A stretch of DNA of 8,561 nucleotides from JAABRU01 sp964505535 (GCA_964505535.1 CAZDIU010000237.1:1-8561); one strand, 5' to 3'; shown: positions 1 through 6,971, counted from the stretch's first letter. Notes: generated by a model not told the origin, from the sequence alone. A program made the numbers and translations.

Positions 1-1
1 C

Positions 2-1131
2 AGCCTTTTCCGTGCTGATCTTCCGGATGCGCGGCATAAGTTCCGGTATATGGACACGGAAACCCTGGGAGAATGGCTGCAAAAAATCAGAGGGGTGAAA
101 AAATATGCGCTGCTCAACTCCCGCTTTTTTCATCCTGCACAGTACCGGAATGCAGATTTTCTGCGGCAAATCGGAGAAACGCTCGACATTCTGATCCGCA
201 AAGAGGTGCTGGACGGCATTGTGTTTTGCGATTTTTATTATCTGCNNNNNNNNNNGTGGTGGTGGCCTTCGGTACCGACGGCGAAATTGCTGCCAACAAC
301 CTGGTGGTGTTGGAAGACGACAAAGGTTTGTTCCCGCCCTACCAGATGGCGCCGGTGATCCGCAAAGAGGTGCTGGACGGCATTGTGTTTTGCGATTTTT
401 ATTATCTGCAGGCCCTTTCGGATGCAGTGCCGGATACGGTTTCACAGCTTGAGGCGGTGCCGGGTGTGAACTGCCTGTACGATTCCTTTGAAAAACTGTC
501 GGCCATGCTGGAAATCATCAGCAGCACAGCTTTCCGTATGCCGGGAAAAATCATTGCGGATCGATCCCTCAACCGGAATCCGGACAGGCTTTCGCAGATG
601 ATTTCCCAGTGCAGAAAATCTTATCCGAAAATAAAAACAGCACTTCTTGCCAATGAGGGCTGTCTGTATCAATGCCCTTTCAAACCCGCGCATGATGCGC
701 ATATTGCCCTGCTCAGCACCCATCTGCCCGTGGATACCTTCGAGATGAACCGGACTTACGGATGTATGCGTTATTTCCGGAAAAATCCCTGGCGTCTGCT
801 CACTTCTCCCTTTATCCGTCCCGAAGATGCACAGAAATATGATGCGGATCTGCTGAAAATCTGCGGAAGAACTCTGGGACCGCGTTTTCTGATGAAAACC
901 GTTTCTGCTTATATCCAAAGACAGTTTGCGGGCAGTCTGCCGGAACTGCTGGATACCACAGAATGGATGTCTGAAGAGTATTTCATTCCCAACCATGAAC
1001 TGCCGGATGATTTTTTCAGCAAAGTTACAGGATGCAAAAAAGAATGTGAATCCTGCGGATACTGCCGGAATCTCTTTGACCGCATTGGCCGGAAAAAAGA
1101 ATTTCGGCTCCGGGATCTGCGTGCGGAATAA
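2..1131 (+). CDS. U32-peptidase-like cysteine-rich protein, 5' partial and broken by an assembly fault
   Basis: The reading frame is open from base 2 with no start in view, so the N-terminus lies outside the window; the ATG at 50 is probably internal. The native coding path is 2-245 joined to 410-1131. The N run and the segment before 410 shift the frame and insert unrelated residues. The joined protein resembles TIM-barrel proteins of the U32 family: an ALLNSRF strand, VDG-like LDGIVFCDFYYL, a DRSLNR motif, then NEGCLYQCPFKPAHDAH with cysteines at 661-663 and 673-675. A further cysteine lies at 763-765. The C-terminus has a CX3CX2CX2C cluster (1033-1065). Characterised U32-family members such as UbiU, UbiV and RlhA act in hydroxylation of quinones or RNA, and UbiU/UbiV bind iron-sulfur clusters. 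A similar Fe-S role here is inference and the substrate is unknown. Family call moderate; gene reality high. Confidence 0.6.
192..245 (+). repeat. 54-bp exact direct repeat, copy 1 (native context)
   Basis: Bases 192-245 match 356-409 without a mismatch, at an offset of 164 bp; the preceding bases differ (c at 191, g at 355). This copy reads in the frame of the upstream U32-like sequence and ends exactly at the N run. It is taken as an unmerged contig-end overlap, not a biological repeat. Confidence 0.9.
246..255. other. Assembly gap (10 Ns)
   Basis: Ten undetermined bases separate two pieces of sequence. The 54 bases immediately before the gap reappear exactly at 356-409. This is the pattern expected when two overlapping contigs are scaffolded end to end instead of being merged. 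The gap length is probably a placeholder. Confidence 0.97.
256..357 (+). pseudogene. Stray fragment of a glycine betaine/osmoprotectant ABC transporter binding protein
   Basis: In the frame starting at 256 this segment reads as residues including AFGTDGEIAANNLVVLEDDK followed by GLFPPYQMAPV. That resembles the region of OpuAC/OsmF-type osmoprotectant binding proteins with LVVLEDDK and FPPYQ-APV-RKEVLD. It has no relation to the U32-like protein around it. Its base composition is GC-richer, about 61 of 102 bases by hand count, than the flanking genes. It runs in frame into the IRKEVLD of copy 2, so an automatic caller would report a false hybrid protein. It probably came from another locus or another organism in the sample and joined through a shared stretch of about 20 bp. 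Confidence 0.7.
356..409 (+). repeat. 54-bp exact direct repeat, copy 2 (joined to a foreign fragment)
   Basis: This is the second copy of the 54-bp segment. It continues without a break into the downstream U32-like coding sequence, but on its left it is fused to the unrelated 256-355 fragment. Because 164 is not a multiple of three, the two copies are in different frames. Deleting one copy together with the gap and the fragment restores a continuous protein. Confidence 0.9.
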
Positions 1132-1170
1132 ATATTGTGTGAACAGGCTGGATTTCAGGGAATATTCGGT

Positions 1171-1195
1171 CAGGGGCAAGCCCTTCCCGCCCCTG
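1171..1195 (+). other. Short GC-rich hairpin in the leader of the phosphatase gene
   Basis: CAGGGGC at 1171-1177 is complementary to GCCCCTG at 1189-1195, giving a perfect 7-bp stem with an 11-base loop. No T run follows, so it is not a standard intrinsic terminator. It lies between the U32-like stop at 1131 and the start at 1238, and could act as an attenuating or stabilising leader structure or have no role. Confidence 0.3.
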
Positions 1196-1237
1196 CAGGG
1201 ATGCGCAGGCGTGTCCTGCTGAGCAACGGAGACAATC

Positions 1238-3949
1238 ATGGATAATTTCATGGAAAACAACATATCTCTGAGGGAATCCGTGACTCAGTCTGTCCCCATG
1301 AAAACAAAACATGCAGAAGGGGAAGAAGGCGGACTCCGGGAAAGCCCGGACCGCGGGGGAAATTCAGTCCGTGATGTTGACACACTCCCTGCACCTCTGT
1401 CAGGAAGGGAAGAAAATCCGCACATTCCGGGAAATTCTGTCCCACATCAGGTAAAGATTCTCAGCGAACGGCTCAAGGAACTGGACTGCCTTTTCAATAT
1501 TTCCAGTCTGATTGACAAACCCGAAGCCAGCCCGGAAACCGTTTTTCCGCAGATCACGGAAATCATCCGTTTCGGCTGGCAGTATCCGGAAGACACCTGT
1601 GCGCGTATTCTTTATGACCGGTATGAATACAGAACCTCCAATTACCGGGAAAGTCCCTGGCGTCAGACCGCAGACATCACGGTTCACAACCGGAAAAGCG
1701 GTTTTGTGGAGGTCATGTATCTGAAAAATTTTTCCTGTGCTGATGAAGGCCCTTTTCTGAAAGAGGAACGGATTCTGATCAATACCATTGCCAACCGTCT
1801 GGGCATTCACATTCAGCGGAAAAAAGATGAAAAGGAACTGCGGAAAAGCCGGGAACGGCTGGAACTGGCTCTGGAGGCTGCCAGTGAAGGGCTGTGGGAC
1901 TGGAACCTTGCCACAAACGAAGTGTATTTCAGCCCCCGCTGGTACACCCTGCTGGGTTATGAACCCTTTGAGTTTCCCCAGTCCTATGAATCCTGGGAAA
2001 AACTCCTGCATCCGGATGACAGGGATGCTGTGGTCAGCACAGTGAAAAAACAGATAGCCGGAACACAGAAACATTCTGAAATGGAATTCCGCATGAAAGG
2101 CAAGTCCGGAAAATGGATCTGGATTCTGGGCAGAGGCAGGATAATGGAAAGAGATGCAGCCGGTCTGCCTGTCCGTATGGTGGGCACAAACATGGATATC
2201 TCTCTGCGGAAAGAACAGGAGCAGATTCTGCGCACAGTTCATAACGAACTGGAAGACCGGGTGGCCCGGCGCACCATTGATCTGGTGAAGATGAACCGCT
2301 CTCTGCTTTCCGAAATCCGGGTGCGGCGCCAGGTGGAAAAAAAACTGGCTGAAAACGAAGAGTATCTCAGCAGCATTCTGGATGCCATGCAGGCCGGTGT
2401 AATGATTATTGATGCGGAATCCCATAAGATCAGAGATGTCAACCGCCATGCTGCCGGGATGATCGGACTGGAGAAAGAAAAAATCACAGGCAGATCCTGC
2501 TACCGCTTTTTGTGTCCGGCTGAGGAATGTGCCTGTCCGATTATGGATCTGGGTCTGGAGGTGGACAATGCGGAACGGACCTTGCTGACTGCGGATGGCC
2601 GTCAACTTCCGGTGCTCAAATCTGTAGCCCGGATTCAAAGGGACGGCAGAAATTTTCTGGTGGAAAGTTTCATTGACATCAGTCAGTTGAAATCCCTGCT
2701 CAAAGAACAGGAAATGGACATTGCGACCGCGAAAAACATTCTGAACCTGACCCGCGGCAGATTTTCCCCTGCCACCCAACTGTCTGACACCCTCCGGCTC
2801 CGGTCCTGCGTCATTGCCCTGCCCTGTCATCAGGAAGGCGGAGATCATTATTTTCTTCATACAGGGCATTCATCCCGTGATTCCGGTTCCCTCAAAACAC
2901 TTTTCAGCCTCAAAGACCAGTCCGGCCATAAAGTGGGCTGTGTTCTGCGCAGCATTATCACAGACATGCTGCACCTGTCTCTCATGAGAATGCATCCGCA
3001 GATGTCCGTGAAAGACACCATAGCCGCTCTGAACAGCCGGATTGTCAGAAATGGATATTTCGGACAAAGGGATTTTGTCACTGCACTGATCGGAGAAATA
3101 GACCACCAAAGCCTGATGCTGGAATACATGCTGTGCGGTCATTCACATTTCATTGTGATGCGGGAGGGAAATCTCATTGTTCTGCCCGGAGACGGGGTAA
3201 GGCAGGGAAAAAACATGCCCATCGGCACGCTGGATGATATTGAGTTTTCATCCGCGTTCTTTCAACTGATGCCCGGAGACCGGATCCTTGCCCATACAGA
3301 CGGCCTTGATGATGCACTCCATCCCCATTTCAGGGGTCTGTCATCCGAACAGACTGCATTGACAGAAATTATAAAGAAAATTTCACACAAACCGGAATCC
3401 GGATCTCTTCGGGGCATGATACACGGCATACTGTCTCATATCTCAGACATCACAGGAAAGCAGATCGATCCTTCCGGCATCAACCGGACAGCAGATGACA
3501 TTACCATACTGGGGCTGGAAATTGAGGACAGCAGGGAATATGAGGAAGAAATATGGCATCCCGGAAATATCGGTCAGCTTCAGCATCATATAGACCGGTT
3601 TTTTTTCGCGCATGAACGTATCTGGCATGAACGGGGATTTGAAAATCCGGTGCGTCTGCGCATCGCGCTGACCGAATCCGCAGTCAATGCCTGGAAACAC
3701 GGAAATCATTGCCATCCGGAAAAAAAAATCACCATACGCAGCAGATACAAAGAAGACTTTGTGCTGGAAGTCCATGATGAGGGGCAGGGTTTTGATCCGG
3801 ATGCGGTTCCGGATCCTTCCTGGGGCAGCAATGTATATAAAACCAGCGGACGGGGACTTTTGATGATCCGCTGTTCTGCCGATTCGGCTGAATGGAACAG
3901 AAACGGCACAGGGGTATTCATGATTTTTAAGGGAAGAGGAAGTTCTTAA
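1238..3949 (+). CDS. GAF-PAS-PAS-SpoIIE phosphatase-HATPase signalling fusion (903 aa)
   Basis: The start ATG at 1238 is preceded by GGAG at 1228-1231 with a 6-base spacer. Domains in order: a disordered charged N-terminus (about 1-70); a GAF-like region (about 75-195, with WQYPE and GPFLKEER); a PAS/PAC domain (about 205-325); a predicted coiled coil (325-370); a second PAS (about 372-485) with cysteines 421, 426, 431 and 433; a PP2C/SpoIIE phosphatase (about 515-762); and an RsbW-like GHKL ATPase (about 770-900). Expected metal-binding aspartates of the phosphatase are present at GGD (536), DQSGH (560), TDG (688) and ADD (753/754). The ATPase has ESAVNAWKHGN (E813, N817), DEGQGFDP and GRGL. 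No membrane segment is apparent, so it is probably cytoplasmic. In partner-switching systems such phosphatases dephosphorylate, and such kinases phosphorylate, STAS antagonists. Having both in one chain suggests a self-contained switch; no STAS gene is visible here. Gene certain; target unknown. Confidence 0.93.
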   Translation: MDNFMENNISLRESVTQSVPMKTKHAEGEEGGLRESPDRGGNSVRDVDTLPAPLSGREENPHIPGNSVPHQVKILSERLKELDCLFNISSLIDKPEASPETVFPQITEIIRFGWQYPEDTCARILYDRYEYRTSNYRESPWRQTADITVHNRKSGFVEVMYLKNFSCADEGPFLKEERILINTIANRLGIHIQRKKDEKELRKSRERLELALEAASEGLWDWNLATNEVYFSPRWYTLLGYEPFEFPQSYESWEKLLHPDDRDAVVSTVKKQIAGTQKHSEMEFRMKGKSGKWIWILGRGRIMERDAAGLPVRMVGTNMDISLRKEQEQILRTVHNELEDRVARRTIDLVKMNRSLLSEIRVRRQVEKKLAENEEYLSSILDAMQAGVMIIDAESHKIRDVNRHAAGMIGLEKEKITGRSCYRFLCPAEECACPIMDLGLEVDNAERTLLTADGRQLPVLKSVARIQRDGRNFLVESFIDISQLKSLLKEQEMDIATAKNILNLTRGRFSPATQLSDTLRLRSCVIALPCHQEGGDHYFLHTGHSSRDSGSLKTLFSLKDQSGHKVGCVLRSIITDMLHLSLMRMHPQMSVKDTIAALNSRIVRNGYFGQRDFVTALIGEIDHQSLMLEYMLCGHSHFIVMREGNLIVLPGDGVRQGKNMPIGTLDDIEFSSAFFQLMPGDRILAHTDGLDDALHPHFRGLSSEQTALTEIIKKISHKPESGSLRGMIHGILSHISDITGKQIDPSGINRTADDITILGLEIEDSREYEEEIWHPGNIGQLQHHIDRFFFAHERIWHERGFENPVRLRIALTESAVNAWKHGNHCHPEKKITIRSRYKEDFVLEVHDEGQGFDPDAVPDPSWGSNVYKTSGRGLLMIRCSADSAEWNRNGTGVFMIFKGRGSS

Positions 3950-3977
3950 AATACCGTATGGTTCAGATGCCGGGTGT

Positions 3978-4027
3978 CAGGTTTCAGGTGTCAGGAAACA
4001 GACACTGAAACCTGAACACTGAAACCT
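3978..4027. repeat. GTTTCAG/CTGAAAC inverted repeat with partial tandem copies
   Basis: The left arm GGTTTCAGGTGTC (3980-3992) pairs with GACACTGAAACC (4001-4012), with one extra base in the left arm and an 8-base loop; CA/TG extends the stem outward. A second right arm, AACACTGAAACCT, follows at 4015-4027, and GTGTCAG occurs just before the left arm. It begins 28 bases after the phosphatase stop codon. No T run follows, so a rho-independent terminator role is doubtful; it may be a dispersed intergenic repeat or an mRNA 3'-end stabiliser. Confidence 0.6.
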
Positions 4028-4362
4028 CAAAACGGCACATCAGCAATTTCCAAATCCCTAAGCAAATGCCAGGCAGTTGCGCGGAAAACAGAAGTGTGCT
4101 GCTGTGAGGAACATGCATTCTCACTTGATCATCCTGCGGTTTCGTAATATATGGGTCAGGAAATACAGGTGTCTGTGCAAAAACTCCATAATATTTTTTG
4201 CAGGAAGGGAAGAAGCGGAACTCTGCCAGCGGTTTCAGCAAATCCGCGGACATGAAAAAATTCTGCCCGCCCTGCAAATGCTGCAAAATTTTTGAAATCT
4301 CTTTTTTTTCAAACCGCCATGAGCAGATGCCCGCGGCAATCCGAACCATAACAAACTGAAGA

Positions 4363-4370
4363 AAGGAGGG
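4363..4370 (+). promoter_or_regulatory. Strong but distant Shine-Dalgarno for the chemoreceptor gene
   Basis: AAGGAGGG is nearly a full match to the anti-SD sequence, but 14 bases separate it from the ATG at 4385, longer than the usual 5-9. No other in-frame start lies closer, and the N-terminal membrane segment fits a start at 4385. Confidence 0.6.
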
Positions 4371-4384
4371 GGCAAACCCGGAAC

Positions 4385-6598
4385 ATGGATTTACTCAAAA
4401 ATCAAACCATCGGACAGCAGATTGGCTCGGGTTTCGTGATAATCCTTTTCATCCTGGGGCTGATGATTCTCTTCTGTTTCACCGGGGTCAGGAATATCGT
4501 CAGAGATGCCGGTGAAGTGATTGAAGGCAACCGGCTGGACGGAAATCTTGCCCAGGTGGAAGTGGATCACCTCAACTGGGCAGGAAAACTCAACGCCCTG
4601 CTCACAGATGAACAGATGACAGAACTGGAAATTGAAACCGATCATCGGAAATGTGCTTTTGGTCACTGGATATATGGGGATGAACGGAAAAAGGCTGAAA
4701 AAATCATACCTTCTCTGGCCCCTCTTTTCAGCCAGATTGAACACCCCCATGAAATCCTTCATGAATCCGCGCGGAAAATTGCCGGAATTTTCAAACCCGG
4801 AGATGACAAACTGCCCGGATTTCTGGCCGCAAGGGAGGCTGAGCATCTGCGCTGGGCCGGAAAAATTGACAGACTTTTTCTGGAGAATCTGGAAAAAACA
4901 GATGCGGAAAGCGATCCCCGGAAATGCCGTCTGGGACAGTGGCTTCACGGGGAAGATGCGGAAAAATTTTTCGTGGAAAATCCGGAATTTGCGGATATGC
5001 TGAAGCAAATCATGAAACCGCACCGGAAACTCCATGAAAGCGCCATTGCCATTGCGGAGAATTATCGCCAAATCCATCCGGGCCTGGCTGGCACATTAAG
5101 GGCATTCATGGATGTGCACCGTGAACTGGTATGGAACCTGGATCGCAGCATTGTTTCAGGAATGTCACCGCCAGAAACAGCATTTCCGGAGTGCAGCCTG
5201 GACAAATGGATGGGCAGCAGAGAATTGCAGGAAGTCATGAAGACGCATCCGCAGTTTCAGCAGGCAGGGGCTGATCTGAAAGAACCCTGCTCCCTGCTGG
5301 AGCGTTCCCTTGTTCTGATCCGTGAGGCTTTGGAAAACGGGAACAGAACAGAGGCGGAAGCCTTTTTTCAGAGCATGAGCGTTCCGGCTGATGAACAGAT
5401 AAGAAAAATCATCGGAAAACTGCTGGAACATGAAAACAGCCTGGCCGCAGGACGGGAAAAGGCATTGGAAATTTACCATTCCCAGACATTGCCCCTGCTG
5501 GAGGAAATCAACGGACTGCTGTACACCATGCGCAGGACAGCGGAAAAAGATCTGGATTCGCAGAAGCAGGCGTTCCGGATTTATACAGAGGAAACCCGGC
5601 CCGCGCTGGAACAGGTGCAGAAACTTCTGGAACAGATTCGCGCGGAGACAAAAAAACATATCCTGACAGATGAAAAAATGCTGAAATCCGCTCAGAACAC
5701 AAAAAGGAATGTGGGGTTTGCAGGCGGTATCACATGCATTGCAGGCATTTTTCTGGCTCTGCTGATTACAAAAATGATCACGCATCAGCTTTGGCAGATG
5801 AGCGGAAAGCTGGAAACCAGCGCAGATCAGTTATTTTCAGCCTCGGGCATGGTATCAGAGGCAGCCCAGTCTCTTTCACACGGCACATCCGAACTGGCGG
5901 CCTCTCTGGAAGAGACTTCGGCTTCGACCACACAGATAGCCGGAGCTGTGCACACCACAGCCGACCTGACCGCAGGCGCACAGGAACTGATGAACGAAAA
6001 CATCTCCAAATCAGCCCGTTCATTGAAAGCCTTGGTGGAACTTACCCGAAATATGGAGAGAATCGAAAAAGACAGCGGGCAGATCGGGGATATTGTCAAA
6101 ACCATAGATGACATAGCGTTTCAGACCAATCTGCTGGCTTTGAATGCCTCGGTCGAGGCAGCACGCGCCGGAAAATCCGGAAGCGGATTTGCCGTGGTCG
6201 CGGATGAAGTCCGGAATCTGGCTGTCCGATCTGCCGGAGCTGCCGGAAATACACAGGAACTGCTGGAAGGAATGGCCGTGCGGATTAAAGAGGGAGCGGC
6301 AGCACTGAAACGCATGAGTGATGATTTTGAGGGAATCGTAAAATCCGCATCTGTCATGGGAGAAAAAACTGCATCCATCACCAGGGCCAGCAAAGAACAT
6401 GCGGCCGGGATCGGACAGATCAGTCAGGCCGTACAGCAGATGGATTTGATAACACAGCAAAATGCTTCCATTTCACAGGAATCTGCCGCGGCAGCAGAAG
6501 AACTGAATGCCCAGGCGGAAAACACACTTGGAATTGTAGAGGAAATTTCCGCACTGATTGGCAGGAAAGAGAAAAAACAGTCAAAAAAAGCAGAATGA
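4385..6598 (+). CDS. Methyl-accepting chemotaxis protein with three CZB-type modules (737 aa)
   Basis: A membrane segment at about 14-36 and a second at about 443-465 enclose a large sensor region predicted to be periplasmic. It holds CZB module 1 (H62, W65, C90 in CAFGHW, H122, H126), module 2 (H154, W157, C181 in CRLGQW, H213, H217) and a degenerate module 3 (H245, C270 in CSLDKW, then C302 and E306 where histidines are expected), followed by long helices at about 335-440. CZB domains bind zinc through three His and one Cys and are linked to zinc or hypochlorite sensing in cytoplasmic receptors. After the second membrane segment there is no evident HAMP; the chain enters the signalling helices directly. 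The hairpin tip is unmistakable (LLALNASVEAARAG, then GFAVVADEVRNLA at 601-613). A consensus methylation site is AASLEETSAS (505-514). There is no C-terminal CheR-docking pentapeptide. The protein would signal to CheA/CheW encoded elsewhere. Receptor identity very sure; ligand inferred. Confidence 0.95.
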   Translation: MDLLKNQTIGQQIGSGFVIILFILGLMILFCFTGVRNIVRDAGEVIEGNRLDGNLAQVEVDHLNWAGKLNALLTDEQMTELEIETDHRKCAFGHWIYGDERKKAEKIIPSLAPLFSQIEHPHEILHESARKIAGIFKPGDDKLPGFLAAREAEHLRWAGKIDRLFLENLEKTDAESDPRKCRLGQWLHGEDAEKFFVENPEFADMLKQIMKPHRKLHESAIAIAENYRQIHPGLAGTLRAFMDVHRELVWNLDRSIVSGMSPPETAFPECSLDKWMGSRELQEVMKTHPQFQQAGADLKEPCSLLERSLVLIREALENGNRTEAEAFFQSMSVPADEQIRKIIGKLLEHENSLAAGREKALEIYHSQTLPLLEEINGLLYTMRRTAEKDLDSQKQAFRIYTEETRPALEQVQKLLEQIRAETKKHILTDEKMLKSAQNTKRNVGFAGGITCIAGIFLALLITKMITHQLWQMSGKLETSADQLFSASGMVSEAAQSLSHGTSELAASLEETSASTTQIAGAVHTTADLTAGAQELMNENISKSARSLKALVELTRNMERIEKDSGQIGDIVKTIDDIAFQTNLLALNASVEAARAGKSGSGFAVVADEVRNLAVRSAGAAGNTQELLEGMAVRIKEGAAALKRMSDDFEGIVKSASVMGEKTASITRASKEHAAGIGQISQAVQQMDLITQQNASISQESAAAAEELNAQAENTLGIVEEISALIGRKEKKQSKKAE

Positions 6599-6625
6599 AT
6601 CACATATCCCATCCCTGATCGCAAG

Positions 6626-6880
6626 TCAGCCCCGCAATTTCATTTCCTTCCGTTTGCGAATGACATGGTGAAGGATGGAAATTATAACCGCAAGGAAGGT
6701 GAAAGCAAAGGAAAAAGCAATTACCGAATGAACAATTTCAAAACAGTTTCGGTCAGTCAGAGCGACCGGCAGAACCGGTTGAGTCAGATTTATATTGGCT
6801 TTGCTGATTTCCAGCATGCCGAATCCTCCCGCAGCAGAAATGATCAGACAGCCGAATATGTAATAAGATAAGGATTTCAT
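6626..6880 (-). CDS. Small two-helix membrane protein of unknown function (84 aa)
   Basis: On the minus strand an AAAGGAGAG ribosome site (complement of 6884-6892) sits three bases before the ATG at 6880, which favours this start over the upstream ATG at 6904. The protein begins MKSLSYYIFGCLIISAAGG. It has one hydrophobic segment at about 6-24 and a second at about 54-75 (IVHSVIAFSFAFTFLAVIIS), separated by a roughly 29-residue polar loop. It ends in a basic tail (HHVIRKRKEMKLRG), which by the positive-inside rule puts the C-terminus in the cytoplasm and the loop outside. Its 3' end lies 27 bases from that of the chemoreceptor gene, in convergent orientation. I do not recognise the family. 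The ribosome site and clean topology support a real gene. Confidence 0.7.
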   Translation of the reverse strand: MKSLSYYIFGCLIISAAGGFGMLEISKANINLTQPVLPVALTDRNCFEIVHSVIAFSFAFTFLAVIISILHHVIRKRKEMKLRG

Positions 6881-6913
6881 ATTCTCTCCTTTCATACAGT
6901 GCAAGGTGCTTCC

Positions 6914-6942
6914 GGATAAGCCTCTGTGACAGCGGTCATCAA
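6914..6942 (-). promoter_or_regulatory. Weak candidate promoter for the small membrane protein
   Basis: On the minus strand TTGATG (complement of 6937-6942) is followed after 17 bases by TTATCC (complement of 6914-6919). Spacing is ideal for sigma-70 and the -35 is fair, but the -10 is poor. It lies at a suitable distance upstream of the ATG at 6880. Confidence 0.2.
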
Positions 6943-6971
6943 TTTCCGATTGCTGCTGTTCTTTAGTTATA

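Larger units (their letters stand above)
3950..4384. other. 435-bp intergenic region without a convincing gene
   Basis: Short open frames occur on both strands (for example 4077-4295 plus and 3984-4349 minus), but none has a recognisable protein, a good ribosome site or a plausible composition. The region holds a GTTTCAG-rich inverted repeat near its left end and an AT-rich tract at 4285-4313 containing a weak TTTGAAA/TTTCAAA hairpin. Loose promoter-like words (TTGATC at 4125-4130 with TAATAT at 4146-4151, spacing 15) are too poor to call. The promoter of the chemoreceptor gene presumably lies here. Confidence 0.6.

Noticed and set aside
256..1131. A natural fusion of a betaine-binding domain with a U32-like protein
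   Set aside because: The exact 54-bp duplication beside an N run, and the restored frame when the insert is removed, are far better explained by misassembly.
1400..2869. A 489-residue minus-strand open frame opposite the phosphatase fusion
   Set aside because: It lies wholly within a gene with clear conserved domains on the plus strand; its Phe-, His- and Gln-rich composition is typical of an antisense shadow.
4060..4090. Sigma-54 type promoter near TGCCAGGCAGTTGCG
   Set aside because: The GG and GC dinucleotides are not at the required -24/-12 spacing.
4077..4295. A 72-residue plus-strand open frame before the chemoreceptor
   Set aside because: It lacks a ribosome site and any family resemblance, and its residues look like translated intergenic DNA.
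4285..4313. Intrinsic terminator with a T run before the chemoreceptor
   Set aside because: The T tract lies inside the loop of a weak AT-only stem instead of following a GC-rich stem, and no gene ends just upstream.
3984..4349. A 121-residue open frame on the minus strand in the gap before the chemoreceptor
   Set aside because: No ribosome site or recognisable domain, and it runs through the hairpin repeat at 3978-4027; composition looks like non-coding sequence.
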